Positions 8,139 through 16,420 of a stretch of DNA of 42,201 nt are shown piece after piece. The DNA is from Synechococcus sp. CS-1332. GTDB lineage: Bacteria > Cyanobacteriota > Cyanobacteriia > PCC-6307 > Cyanobiaceae. The position numbers were made by a program, and so were the translations under genes. Location of the stretch: the NCBI RefSeq assembly GCF_025127995.1, contig NZ_JAHLYP010000034.1, positions 1 to 42,201 of the forward strand. Direction: 5' to 3'. The notes under the pieces were generated by a model. It saw only the letters and a list, made by a program, of their open reading frames with translations, ran no database searches and was not told where the DNA came from. Every line of letters starts with the position of its first letter. Positions within the stretch are counted from its first letter, which is position 1.

Positions 8139-8664
8139 TGCTGGCTGATCTGGCCAGATAATCCTCCTGAAGGATGTACATGCGTTTGACGTCGCGGTAC
8201 TGGCCTTCGATGAAGAATTCACCCACCAGGTGGCCTTCTTCGACAAAGCCGCATTGCTCATAGAGGTGCAGCGCCTTGGCATTGTCGACGGCCACGGAAA
8301 GGTAGATCTTGTGCAGGTTCAGGATGGTGAAGGAGTAGTCGAGAGCTTTATGGACGCAGAAGCGTGCGAAGCCTTTGCCCTGGTGGGCAGGGGCCACGAT
8401 GATCTGGAATTCAGCCCGGCGATGAATGTAATCAATCTCGATCAACTCCACCAGGCCGATCAATTCCTTGTCCTTGTTCTCGACGACAAAGCGACGTTCG
8501 GCGTTGTCGTGAATATGGCGGCTGTACAGCTCTTCCAGTTCGTCGAAGGACTCATAGGGTTCTTCAAACCAATAGGCCATCACGCTCCTGTTGTTCACCT
8601 GGTCGTGAATGAACCGCAGGTCGCCCCGCTCCAGGGCACGCAGGGCCAGTTCTGTACTCGCCAC
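8089..8664 (-). CDS. speG: Spermidine N1-acetyltransferase (SpeG-like)
   Basis: 191 residues, GNAT fold. It closely resembles enterobacterial SpeG as remembered: [45 protein letters not shown], the acetyl-CoA loop QGKGFA, and [16 protein letters not shown]. SpeG acetylates spermidine/spermine and limits polyamine toxicity. The last 16 or so residues are encoded by the antisense strand of the argS end (8089-8138) and look like read-through rather than a family tail, suggesting the original stop was lost. Base composition is visibly less GC-rich than argS. Both points, and the rarity of SpeG in picocyanobacteria as far as known, suggest horizontal transfer. It follows the 4Fe-4S gene by 27 bases on the same strand and may share its transcript. 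Confidence 0.9.
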   Translation of the reverse strand: MASTELALRALERGDLRFIHDQVNNRSVMAYWFEEPYESFDELEELYSRHIHDNAERRFVVENKDKELIGLVELIEIDYIHRRAEFQIIVAPAHQGKGFARFCVHKALDYSFTILNLHKIYLSVAVDNAKALHLYEQCGFVEEGHLVGEFFIEGQYRDVKRMYILQEDYLARSASITSAPGWGFPAGPGPA

Positions 8665-8691
8665 CGAACACTCTGATCAGCCATGGCCAGA

Positions 8692-10524
8692 CTAATGCTG
8701 CCCGCTGGCGCAGGCCGCCTGCTCACCGGTCGTGATGGCTGCTCTGCGCGTGTTCCAGGCCCGATCGGAACGGGGGCCGATGCTGTCGATCAGGTCCTGC
8801 CAGCTGGCCTCATCCAGTAGGAAGTCCCTGCGAATCCTGCTGAGGTTGCCACGGAAGTGGGGGTCTGCCAGGAGCTGCTGGAGATCGTCCAATCGCGTCA
8901 ACCGCAGCAGCTCGAGCATGGCCTCCTGGGCGGCTTCCTGGCGCAGGCTGCGAATTTCCCTCTGCTGGCCTGTGAGTTCCAGAATTCGCCGGTCCTGGAG
9001 GGCCAGTTCCTGGATCGCGGCCCAGTGGTCGTCGTCGTCCAGTTTCAGGGATTGGCGCAGCTCCTCCAGTTGCACCAGGGCGGTGGCCTGCTCCAACCGA
9101 CCCGAAACCAACAGCTCCGCCATCACCCCCTTGTAGAGGCTTCGCTTGGTCTGACTGACCTGGGCCGGCAGCACCTTGACCAGGGTGAACACTTCGGCGG
9201 CACTCAGCTCATCGATCGAGCGGCCGTCCAGATAGGGCGAGAGGTCGGGAATCAGTTGCTCCAGTTGCCTGCGCAGGCTGGCACTGGTGCTTTCCCGCAG
9301 ATAGGTGGCCCGTTCGCGATACCAGCCACGGTGCACCCACATGCCGCTCACGATCAGAGCGACGGAACGGATCACCTGCCCGCCGGCCGGCCCCAGGAGA
9401 CCGATGGTGGGATCGGCAAACCAGAAGAAGATGTTCACGGCCAGGAACGAGGCCAGCAGCCGTGTGCGATGGATGGCGATCTCCTGGGCCCGCTTCCCGA
9501 AGTCCGGGGTCAGTTGCCGCTGCTGCAGCTGCTGCAGCCACTGCTGCAGTATCACCGAGATCCAGGCCGCGAGCACCAGCAGGACCGGAATCGCCATGAG
9601 GCGGGGCACGGCGGGGATCCATGGGCCCGTCACGAGGGGGCTCCAGGCGTATTCCGTCACCTCGTTGTCGTAGGCCCACATGCCGCTGCGCAGGTAGTCG
9701 AGCCCGCCACGGGATTCCAGCTTGATGATCAGGAAGAAGGCGAGCACAAGGCCGGGATAGGACCCCCAGGCCCAGTTCAGGCCCCGTTTGCCCTTCAGCG
9801 ACGACCAGTAGCTGCGCTCCGAGTCGATGTCGATGCAGGGGGTCTGGCAGGCCACGCAGGCACTCCGGACCTTGCCGGAGTCGGTCACCGTGCGGCACAT
9901 CGACTGGGTCACTTTGGCGGTGGTCTCGATGTGGGCCGGACTGCCGAAGAAGCTGCGTGGGCCGGTGATGATCGTCTGGACGGGGCCCATGGGGCAGACG
10001 TACTGGCACCAGGCCTTGCCCCCAAAGGCCCAACCCACCCCCAGGGCGGCGACCGCGGTGAGCAGGAGCAGCAGACCCAGCCCGAGGGTGTTGCTGTTGA
10101 CCAGCAGCAGGCGCAGAGCCAGCCCGGCCATGAACAGGCTCCACTGCAGCGCAACGTGATGGCGGCCCAGCCAGGACCCCGGCTCCACCTTCGCCACCTC
10201 GCGCCGGCCTCCCCGTCCGCTCACGGTCCGCTGCAGCCCCAGAATCCGGAACAGCTGGGACACCAGGGCGAGCGGACAGATCCTGCGCCAGAGTTCGTGG
10301 CTGAACACCACCAGAAGCAACAGGCAGCCAGGCACAACCATGCCCCAGAAAATCTGATTGCCTTCGAGGGAATGACAATCAGGACTGCCGCCACAACGAT
10401 TCACGTCAAAAGGATAAAGATCGATGCCGGCCAGCAGGCTGACGATCAGAAAGATCCAGCCGGACAACAGCAGCCAACGGATGATCTGTGCCTGACGCTC
10501 AGGCCATGAACTGAAGATCTGCAT
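8692..10524 (-). CDS. Multi-span membrane 4Fe-4S protein (NapH/NosR-like N-terminal part)
   Basis: 610 residues. The N-terminal 410 or so carry six or more membrane spans and cysteine blocks: ICPLAL (Cys83), WCQYVCPMG (Cys173, Cys177), Cys210 and CVACQTPC (Cys223, Cys226, Cys230). The paired CP motifs after membrane helices are typical of the NapH/CcoG/NosR family, which bind iron-sulfur clusters and pass electrons across or along the membrane. The C-terminal 190 residues are soluble, helical and charged, with no assigned domain. The partner is unknown; a redox role in the cytoplasmic or thylakoid membrane is inference. The 434 bases upstream, shared with the divergent aminotransferase gene, contain candidate regulatory repeats. 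Confidence 0.8.
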   Translation of the reverse strand: MQIFSSWPERQAQIIRWLLLSGWIFLIVSLLAGIDLYPFDVNRCGGSPDCHSLEGNQIFWGMVVPGCLLLLVVFSHELWRRICPLALVSQLFRILGLQRTVSGRGGRREVAKVEPGSWLGRHHVALQWSLFMAGLALRLLLVNSNTLGLGLLLLLTAVAALGVGWAFGGKAWCQYVCPMGPVQTIITGPRSFFGSPAHIETTAKVTQSMCRTVTDSGKVRSACVACQTPCIDIDSERSYWSSLKGKRGLNWAWGSYPGLVLAFFLIIKLESRGGLDYLRSGMWAYDNEVTEYAWSPLVTGPWIPAVPRLMAIPVLLVLAAWISVILQQWLQQLQQRQLTPDFGKRAQEIAIHRTRLLASFLAVNIFFWFADPTIGLLGPAGGQVIRSVALIVSGMWVHRGWYRERATYLRESTSASLRRQLEQLIPDLSPYLDGRSIDELSAAEVFTLVKVLPAQVSQTKRSLYKGVMAELLVSGRLEQATALVQLEELRQSLKLDDDDHWAAIQELALQDRRILELTGQQREIRSLRQEAAQEAMLELLRLTRLDDLQQLLADPHFRGNLSRIRRDFLLDEASWQDLIDSIGPRSDRAWNTRRAAITTGEQAACASGQH

Positions 10525-10958
10525 GGCATGAAGAGAATCGATGGCAACTTATGCAGAAGTCCTCCGACCAGTTCTCCGGTTGTGCCAATTGGCTGTCGCG
10601 CGGTTTCCAGACTGTCCCGGCTGGGCGGGGGGATCTGGCAGATCTCAGGCCCGCACTCGAACGACCAGACCAGCGTCTTGATCCGGTCGCATCCGGTCAT
10701 CAGAAACTGGCAGCATTCCGTTGCCTGCCGTGGCGTTGGCTTCGGCCGCGTTCGCTGCGTGGATCCCACCCCTGGCCGGTCCTGCTCTAGACGGAAGCTG
10801 CAGGGGCTTCGGTCCCGGCCCAGCGGAGGTGTCCTGTGTCTGGTTGGGAAACATCCAGACACATCGGGCCGAAACGGACGTTCCTGCCAGGCTGCCGATG
10901 GTCGAGGTCAGCAGCCCATCTAGCTTGGGCTCCCCTCCAGGAAAACCGCCGCCACGCC
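10525..10958. promoter_or_regulatory. Divergent intergenic region with direct and inverted repeats
   Basis: 434 bases between two divergent genes, with no credible gene inside. ATCCGGTC occurs at 10681-10688 and again at 10691-10698, exactly one helical turn apart. TGTGTCTGG (10835-10843) and CCAGACACA (10855-10863) form a perfect 9-bp inverted repeat with an 11-base loop, about 95 bases before the aminotransferase start. Both are shapes used by dimeric regulators or leader hairpins; no factor can be named. Confidence 0.45.
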
Positions 10959-12146
10959 ATGGTCCTTGATCGTTCCCATGCCCAGGCGCCTGTCACGGCA
11001 TCGGCGGCCGGGAACGCTCCAAGGGCCCGCCCCGAGGTGGAAGCCCTGGTGGCCTACAGCGCTCCCCTCGAGGGAAGGCGCAACCTGTTGCGTCTCGACT
11101 TCAACGAAAACACCGTGGGGCCCAGCCCCCGGGTGGTGGAAGCGATCCGCGCCATTCCCGCCGATCACTACGCCATCTATCCCGAGTACGACGGTCTGCG
11201 GGAGGCGGTGGTGGCCTCGCTTGGCAGCACGGGCCTGAGCCCAGGCCACATCGGTCTGTTCAACGGTGTCGATGACGCGCTTCATGCCATCTTTCACGCC
11301 TTCGCGGCCCAGGGCGACCGTCTGCTCACCACCAGCCCCACCTTCGGCTACTACACCCCCTGTGCCCGCATGCAGGGGATGACCATCGAGGCGATCCCCT
11401 ACCGGTCGCCCGACTTCGCTTTCCCCTTCAGCGAGATCCGCGCCGCCCTCGACACCGACCCCCCGGCCCGGATCCTGTTGGTCTGCAATCCCAACAACCC
11501 CACCGGCACCCGCTTGGCGCCGGAGCGGATCCTCGAACTGGCGGCGGCGGCGCCCGCCACCCTGGTGGTGGTGGATGAGCTCTATGAGGCCTTCAGCGGC
11601 GACAGCGTGTTGCCACAGCTGCAACAGCGCCTGCAGCAGTCCCCGTCGACGCCCGTCACCAGCGGCGATGGAGCCTTTGCTGCCTTTCCCAATCTGCTGG
11701 TGATGCGCTCCCTGGCCAAGACCGCCGGCCTGGCGGGCCTGCGCATCGGCTTCGCCATCGGTGCCCCCGCCCTGGTGGAGAGGGTCAGCCGGGTTTGCGG
11801 CCCCTACGACGTCAACAGCTTCGCGGTCACCGCTGCCCATGCGGCGCTGGCGGACCAGGCCTATGTGGACGCCTACGTGGCTGAGGTGCTGCGGGCCCGT
11901 GATTGGTTGCTGGAACGGTTGCGGGCGGCCGGTGTACGCCACCACGCCGCCGGGGGCAATTACCTGCTGCTCTGGCCGCAGGGCCCCACGGCGGAGGTGG
12001 AGGCACGGCTGAAGCAGGCCGGCATCCTGGTGCGCTCCATGGCGGGCAAACCCTTGATCGATGGTGCGCTGAGGGTGAGCATCGGCACCACGCCGCAGAT
12101 GGAGTGCTTCTGGCAGGCCTACCGGGCCGTCGAGCAGCTCAGCTGA
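10959..12146 (+). CDS. hisC: Histidinol-phosphate aminotransferase-like class I/II PLP enzyme
   Basis: 395 residues from ATG at 10959, the Met nearest the start of family similarity (a longer frame begins at 10836). Motifs: LDFNENTVGPSP near the N-terminus, YPEYDGLREAV, CNPNNPTGT, VVVDELYEAF, and the PLP lysine in MRSLAKTAGLAGLRIGFAIG. These fit the HisC branch of aminotransferases, which converts imidazole-acetol phosphate and glutamate to histidinol phosphate. Cyanobacteria often have more than one HisC-like gene, so a role with another amino acid cannot be excluded. No other his gene is nearby. The convergent gene at 12178 begins 31 bases beyond its stop. Confidence 0.85.
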   Translation: MVLDRSHAQAPVTASAAGNAPRARPEVEALVAYSAPLEGRRNLLRLDFNENTVGPSPRVVEAIRAIPADHYAIYPEYDGLREAVVASLGSTGLSPGHIGLFNGVDDALHAIFHAFAAQGDRLLTTSPTFGYYTPCARMQGMTIEAIPYRSPDFAFPFSEIRAALDTDPPARILLVCNPNNPTGTRLAPERILELAAAAPATLVVVDELYEAFSGDSVLPQLQQRLQQSPSTPVTSGDGAFAAFPNLLVMRSLAKTAGLAGLRIGFAIGAPALVERVSRVCGPYDVNSFAVTAAHAALADQAYVDAYVAEVLRARDWLLERLRAAGVRHHAAGGNYLLLWPQGPTAEVEARLKQAGILVRSMAGKPLIDGALRVSIGTTPQMECFWQAYRAVEQLS

Positions 12147-12177
12147 ACCTGGCGGCCGGCATCGCCGTGGGCTGGGC

Positions 12178-12951
12178 TCAGCGCAACACCTCAACCACCA
12201 TCCCGTCCCCCAGGGGCGGCACCAGGCTGACCGAGCGGCCACTGCGCCGCACCGTGGCACCCGCCATCGCCTTCAGGAACGGCTCCACCGATCCCTGATC
12301 GCAGTTGGCAGGCGGCTTGCCGCCGTTGTACTGCACAGGAATCACCCGGCGGGCCTGCAGCTCCCGGGCCACTTCGGCCGCTTCCTGGCCCGTGTAGACC
12401 TTGCCCCCACCGCCGACGCCGATGATCAGCACATCTGGCCGTCCCAGCAGCACGCGATCGGCGGGGCTGAGGCTGCCGGCGGTGCCGCCGAGGTGGGCGA
12501 TGTCGAGGCCGCCCTGGCGCCAGCGCCAGAGGGTGGCGTTGCCGAAGCGGCGGCCCCCGACCCGGTCGTGGGGGGCGGCGATGCCTTCGATCTGCAGCCC
12601 GGAAAGGCGGTAGGAGCCCGGCTTGACCAGAAACTTGCCGCTGGCCACCTGGGCCCCCTCATCCTTCAGCAGGCTGCTGGCCAGGATCACATCGGCACTG
12701 ACCCGGGGCACACTGAGGCCGGCGGCGCAACCCACGGCCTGAAAGGGGTTGAGCAGCACCCGGGCGCCGCCCCCCTGGATCATCAGGGCGCTGTGGCCCA
12801 GGCTGGTGATCGTGACGCCGCCGCCCTTCTGGGCCATGGCCGGCACAGGCAGGGAGAGCCCGGCCGCCAGGGCCAGAGCCACCCCCAAGCTCAGGCCGGT
12901 GGTGGTGGTCCGGCGCAGCGGCGCCGTAGACCTGCGGGTGGGGTGAACCAT
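12178..12951 (-). CDS. Exported MBL-fold (metallo-beta-lactamase-like) protein without HxHxDH
   Basis: 257 residues. An Arg-rich start and hydrophobic stretch give a signal peptide with likely cleavage after residue 40 (AMA/QK), so it should be periplasmic or luminal. The layout follows the UlaG-like branch of the MBL fold: GHSALMIQ, LLNPF, then GIAAPHDRVGGRRFG, DIAHLGG, LLGRPDVLIIGVGGG and VIPVQYNGG. Where active members have the zinc motif THxHxDH this protein has ILASSLLKDEGA (residues 89-100), so three of the expected metal ligands are absent, while HD and HLGG remain. A similar variant is remembered from other picocyanobacteria. Hydrolase activity is therefore doubtful. It lies 43 bases after trpG on the same strand. 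Confidence 0.8.
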   Translation of the reverse strand: MVHPTRRSTAPLRRTTTTGLSLGVALALAAGLSLPVPAMAQKGGGVTITSLGHSALMIQGGGARVLLNPFQAVGCAAGLSVPRVSADVILASSLLKDEGAQVASGKFLVKPGSYRLSGLQIEGIAAPHDRVGGRRFGNATLWRWRQGGLDIAHLGGTAGSLSPADRVLLGRPDVLIIGVGGGGKVYTGQEAAEVARELQARRVIPVQYNGGKPPANCDQGSVEPFLKAMAGATVRRSGRSVSLVPPLGDGMVVEVLR

Positions 12952-12994
12952 GGAGTCGTGTCTGGCCCCACCGGGCCCGTCTTGTGGCGAGAAA

Positions 12995-13591
12995 CTAGCA
13001 GTGGGAGGCCTGGCGCAGGAAATTGGCCAGCAGTTGGTGGCCGGCCTGGGTGAGCACGCTCTCCGGGTGGAACTGCACCCCCTGCAGGTGGCGATGCTGC
13101 CGGTGCTGCAACCCCATGATCGTGCCGTCGTCCAGCCAGGCGGTGATCTCCAGGCAGTCGGGCAGGCTGTCGCGCTCGGCGATCAGGCTGTGGTAACGGG
13201 TGGCGGTGAGGGGTTCGGGCAGGCCTTCGAACACCCCCGCGCCCCGGTGGTGCACTGGTGAGGTCTTGCCGTGCATCAGCTCGCGGGCCCGCACCACCCG
13301 TCCCCCGAACACCTGGGCCAGGCACTGGTGGCCCAGGCACACCCCCAGCACCGGCACGGTGGGCCCGAGTTCCCGAAGCACCTCCTGGCAGACCCCGGCC
13401 TGGTCCGGATCTCCGGGCCCAGGGGAGATGAGAATCGCCGCTGGCTCGAGCGCCCGGATCTGCTCCAGGTCGAGGGCGTCGTTGCGTTCCACCCGCACCT
13501 CGGCGGCCAGGGGGTGTTCGTCGGCCAGTTCACCCAGGTACTGCACCAGGTTGAAGGTGAAGCTGTCGTAGTTGTCGAGGACCAGGAGCAT
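12995..13591 (-). CDS. trpG: Anthranilate/aminodeoxychorismate synthase glutamine amidotransferase subunit
   Basis: 198 residues, the full length of a class I glutamine amidotransferase of this type. It begins with [20 protein letters not shown], has the nucleophile cysteine in GVCLGHQ, the oxyanion block SPGPGDP, and the catalytic His/Glu in [11 protein letters not shown]. It supplies ammonia from glutamine to chorismate-using partners, so it serves tryptophan (TrpE) and, in many bacteria, folate (PabB) synthesis. No TrpE or PabB is in the window. It starts nine bases after dgkA in the minus-strand run prfB-DUF3285-ybeY-dgkA-trpG. Confidence 0.92.
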   Translation of the reverse strand: MLLVLDNYDSFTFNLVQYLGELADEHPLAAEVRVERNDALDLEQIRALEPAAILISPGPGDPDQAGVCQEVLRELGPTVPVLGVCLGHQCLAQVFGGRVVRARELMHGKTSPVHHRGAGVFEGLPEPLTATRYHSLIAERDSLPDCLEITAWLDDGTIMGLQHRQHRHLQGVQFHPESVLTQAGHQLLANFLRQASHC

Positions 13592-13600
13592 GGGGACGGT

Positions 13601-14068
13601 CTAGACGCCGAGGCGGATCAGCAAAGGGGGCACCAGCAGCAGCAGGGCGATCAGCAGCGACGAGAGGGCGGCGACGAGCACGGCGGCGGCGGCGCAGTCC
13701 TTGGCGATGCGGGCCAGGGGGTGGAACTGGCGGCCGATGGCCAGGTCGACCACCGCTTCGGTGGCGGTGTTGAGCAACTCCAACACCAGCACCGCGGTCA
13801 CCGTCAGCACCAGCACGGCCAGGCGGTCGGCGGCCAGCCGCAGCCACAACCCCATGCCGAACACCAACAGGCCGGTGAACACGTGGATACGGAAGTTGCG
13901 CTGGCTGGCGAAGCCATAGGCCAGGCCCTGGGCGGCATAGCGGAAGCTCGCCGGCAGGTCGCCGGCCACTTTCCACGCCCCCACCCGCAGGCGCCTGCCG
14001 CGCCGGTGGACGTCAGTGGTCACGTCGCGCAGGGCCGGCGGTTGTTCCTCGGGAACGAGCATCGGCAT
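13601..14068 (-). CDS. dgkA: Diacylglycerol kinase-family membrane protein
   Basis: 155 residues. After a basic N-terminus (about 35 residues) it has three membrane helices and the family signature ELLNTATEAVVDL, followed by H-LARIAKDCAAAAVLVAAL. DgkA-type enzymes phosphorylate diacylglycerol or undecaprenol at the membrane. In Gram-positive relatives the substrate is undecaprenol, and which applies here cannot be told. It sits directly before trpG with a nine-base gap and 62 bases after ybeY, in the same direction. Confidence 0.9.
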   Translation of the reverse strand: MPMLVPEEQPPALRDVTTDVHRRGRRLRVGAWKVAGDLPASFRYAAQGLAYGFASQRNFRIHVFTGLLVFGMGLWLRLAADRLAVLVLTVTAVLVLELLNTATEAVVDLAIGRQFHPLARIAKDCAAAAVLVAALSSLLIALLLLVPPLLIRLGV

Positions 14069-14130
14069 CGCACCGCCGTTGGAGGGACATCCGGCACACT
14101 ACCGCCGATGGACGCGGCAAACCGCTTCTG

Positions 14131-14685
14131 TCAGGACGGCGACGCCAGCAGCAGCGCCGTCTGCCGCTCCAGCATCGCCGCAAGGCTGCCCTCATCGGGG
14201 TGATCCCAGCCCAGCAGGTGAAGGAGCCCATGGCTGGCCAGAAACAGGAGTTCCGCCTCGAGGTCGTGGCCGGCGTCGCGGGCCTGTCGCTCGGCCGTGT
14301 CGAGGGAAATGATGATGTCGCCCAGTTCCAGCCAGGCTTCGCCCTCACCCTGCGGAACCGGCGGCGCCTCCTCCTGGGCGGCGAAGGCCAGCACGTCGGT
14401 GGGGCCGCTGCGGTGGCGCCAGGTCTGGTTGAGGGTCGCGATGGTGGCGTCGTCGCAGAGCTGCAGCCCCAGGCTGTAGCCGGCCGCCCGCAGCTGGGCC
14501 GGCAGCTCCGGCCCTAGCTGGGCGAGCCAGCCGCTGAGGTGGGCCATCCAAAGTGCTTCGGCCTGGGCCGGATCCACCAGGGTGCTGACGGTGGAGGCCC
14601 CGGTATCGGCCCCCGGCTCCAGGCTGAAGGCCAGATCGATCTCCGGCGCCGGGCCTGCGGCTGAAGCTGTCATCGCCGCCGTCAT
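14131..14685 (-). CDS. ybeY: Endoribonuclease YbeY (16S rRNA maturation)
   Basis: 184 residues from ATG at 14685. This start overlaps the stop of the upstream small gene as ATGA, which favours coupled translation; a longer frame to 14913 runs through that gene and is rejected. The metal-binding signature HGLLHLLGWDHPDEG (HxxxHxxxxxH) is present near the C-terminus, after SGPTDVLAFA and the LGDIIIS strand. YbeY acts with ribosomes in rRNA processing and quality control. A Met four codons in (14673) is a possible alternative start. Confidence 0.93.
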   Translation of the reverse strand: MTAAMTASAAGPAPEIDLAFSLEPGADTGASTVSTLVDPAQAEALWMAHLSGWLAQLGPELPAQLRAAGYSLGLQLCDDATIATLNQTWRHRSGPTDVLAFAAQEEAPPVPQGEGEAWLELGDIIISLDTAERQARDAGHDLEAELLFLASHGLLHLLGWDHPDEGSLAAMLERQTALLLASPS

Positions 14686-14858
14686 CCGGGCAGGCTGGGC
14701 CGGCCCAGCCAGGCGATCAGCAACAGGAAACCGCACAGACCCACGGCGGTGAGGCCGAAGTGGACCAGGCTCTGGCGCCCCTTGCGCACCATGTTGCGCA
14801 TGGCCAGCTTCACGAAGCTGGGGCTCTCCTGGCCTTGCGGCGTGGTGGGTTCCGGCAT
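14682..14858 (-). CDS. Small DUF3285 membrane protein
   Basis: 58 residues from ATG at 14858. The sequence PSFVKLAMRNMVRKG followed by one membrane helix (residues about 34-51) matches the cyanobacterial DUF3285 family as remembered. It is placed between prfB (23-base gap) and ybeY (ATGA overlap), a position often seen in cyanobacteria. The basic amphipathic stretch before the helix should face the cytosol. Function unknown; the fixed position beside a release factor and a ribosome-associated nuclease hints at a translation link, which is inference only. Confidence 0.88.
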   Translation of the reverse strand: MPEPTTPQGQESPSFVKLAMRNMVRKGRQSLVHFGLTAVGLCGFLLLIAWLGRPSLPG

Positions 14859-14881
14859 GGGATTGGGCTGGCTCAGGGGGA

Positions 14882-16007
14882 TCAGGCGGCCGCGTCGGCG
14901 GCGATCTCCACACCCTGGCGCAGCAGGGACTGAATGAAGGGATCCAGATCGCCGTTCATCACCCCCTGCACGTCGGTGGTCTCCTGGGCGGTGCGCAGGT
15001 CCTTCACCATCTGGTACGGGTGGAACACGTAGTTGCGAATCTGGTTGCCCCAGGCGGCCTCGACGATGTCGCCACGGATGTCGGCGATCTCGGAGGCGCG
15101 CTGCTCCTGGGCGATCACCAGCAGCTTGGCCATCAGCAGGGCCATGGCCTTCTCCTTGTTCTGGAGCTGGGAGCGCTCCTGGGTGCAGCGCACCGCCAGG
15201 CCGGTGGGGATGTGCAGGATGCGCACGGCCGTCTCCACCTTGTTGACGTTCTGGCCGCCGGCACCACCGGAGCGGGAGGTGGTGACCTCCAGGTCCTTGT
15301 CGGGGATGTCGAGCTTGACGTCTTCATCGAGCTTCGGCATCACCTCCACCCCGGCGAAGCTGGTCTGGCGCTTGTCGTTGGCGTTGAAGGGCGAGATCCG
15401 CACCAGTCGGTGGGTGCCCTTCTCGTTGCGCAGGTAGCCGTAGGCGTAGCGGCCGTCGATCTCGATCGTGCAGCTCTTGATGCCCGCCTCCTCCCCTTCG
15501 GAGAGCTCGTCCACGGTCACCTTCATGCCGTGGTCTTCGCCCCAGCGGGTGTACATCCGCATCAGCATCAGGGCCCAGTCCTGGGCGTCGGTGCCGCCGG
15601 CACCGGCATTGATGGAGATCACGGCGCCTTCCTTGTCGTAGGGGCCGTTCAGCAGGCGCTCCAGTTCCCAGCGGTCGAGGTCGGCGCGCAGCGACTGCAG
15701 CGAGCCGTTGGACTCGGCCAGTAACTCCTCGTCGGGTTCCAGGTCGTACAGCTCGAGCGTGGCCTGGCCGTCATTGACGGTGGCCCGCCAGGAGGAGAGT
15801 TGCTCCAGCTGGGCCTTGACGTCATCCAGCTGACGCATCTTCTTCTGCGCCACGGGCTGGTCGTCCCAGAAGCCTGGCTGGGAGGCCAGTTGCTCGAGAT
15901 CCCGCTGACGCGCTTTCAGGGCCGGTACGTCAAAGACAGTCCTGGGCATGGCCCAGGCGGTCGGTGAGCTCGGAGAGGTCGCGCTTGAAATCGGTGAGGT
16001 CGAGCAC
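14882..16007 (-). CDS. prfB: Peptide chain release factor 2 with programmed +1 frameshift
   Basis: The gene is split between two frames. A first part starts at GTG 16007, encodes 25 residues ([24 protein letters not shown] after the start) and stops at TGA 15932-15930. The second part runs from GAC 15931 to the stop ending at 14882 (349 residues). The junction is CTT TGA C, the classical RF2 slippage site, so +1 slippage on CTT gives a 374-residue protein. An SD-like AGGA lies four bases before CTT. RF2 features are all in the second part: GGTDAQDW, the GGQ motif in [18 protein letters not shown], and the RF2 tail. A count of 25 codons before TGA equals that of E. coli prfB, which supports GTG 16007 over the in-frame GTG at 16031. 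The site is autoregulatory: low RF2 favours slippage. Confidence 0.93.
15929..15935 (-). promoter_or_regulatory. RF2 programmed +1 frameshift site CTTTGAC
   Basis: Zero-frame CTT occupies 15935-15933 and is followed by TGA 15932-15930; shifting one base forward reads GAC 15931-15929 and continues the RF2 frame. The heptamer is identical to the core of the E. coli prfB site. Slow termination at UGA when RF2 is scarce promotes the shift. Confidence 0.92.
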
Positions 16008-16120
16008 CGCAGCCAGCAGATCTTGTGCCACGACCGTATCAGGTGGGGCGTGGGATCTCCCTCTAGGCTGGTTGAAATCAATCCTGAACAAGCCGGATGG
16101 AGATTCCAGGTGTCCCCCCA

Positions 16121-16420
16121 ATGGAATCTGGGCAGGATGCCTTGGAGGTGAAGCCGCCGGCCAAGGTCGAGATCTACACCTTCCGCTTCTCCTCCGATTG
16201 CATCCGGGCCAAGGGCCTGCTGGACAGGCTCGGTGTGACCTACAACGAATTCATCATCGACGACGATGAAATCAACAAGGAAGTGATGATGAAGCGCACG
16301 GGAGGTCGCACCAGCGTTCCCCAGATCTTCATCGACGGCATCGCCATCGGCGGCTACGTCGAACTGCAGAAACTGAACGCTGCCGGCGAGCTGGCCGCCC
16401 TGCTGCGTCTGGCCGCGTGA
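16121..16420 (+). CDS. grxC: Glutaredoxin 3-like protein with altered active site (SSDC)
   Basis: 99 residues from ATG at 16121, preceded by AGG about 11 bases upstream; ATG 16097 is an alternative giving 107. The glutaredoxin fold is clear: [24 protein letters not shown], the GSH-binding [10 protein letters not shown] with cis-Pro, and GGYVEL. The usual CPFC or CPYC active site reads SSDC (residues 24-27), so the N-terminal nucleophilic cysteine is replaced by Ser and only the second cysteine (Cys27) remains. Normal dithiol or monothiol chemistry is unlikely as written. Its stop overlaps the gshB start (GTGA), so the two are translated together, linking it to glutathione. Confidence 0.9.
   Translation: MESGQDALEVKPPAKVEIYTFRFSSDCIRAKGLLDRLGVTYNEFIIDDDEINKEVMMKRTGGRTSVPQIFIDGIAIGGYVELQKLNAAGELAALLRLAA

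Noticed and set aside
6321-8282. Very long minus-strand frame opposite argS
   Set aside because: Gln/Gly/His-rich antisense shadow of argS; only the part below 6320 shows family similarity.
9209-10378. 389-residue minus-strand frame inside the 4Fe-4S gene
   Set aside because: Shadow in a second frame of the same strand; the Cys motifs and membrane helices are in the other frame.
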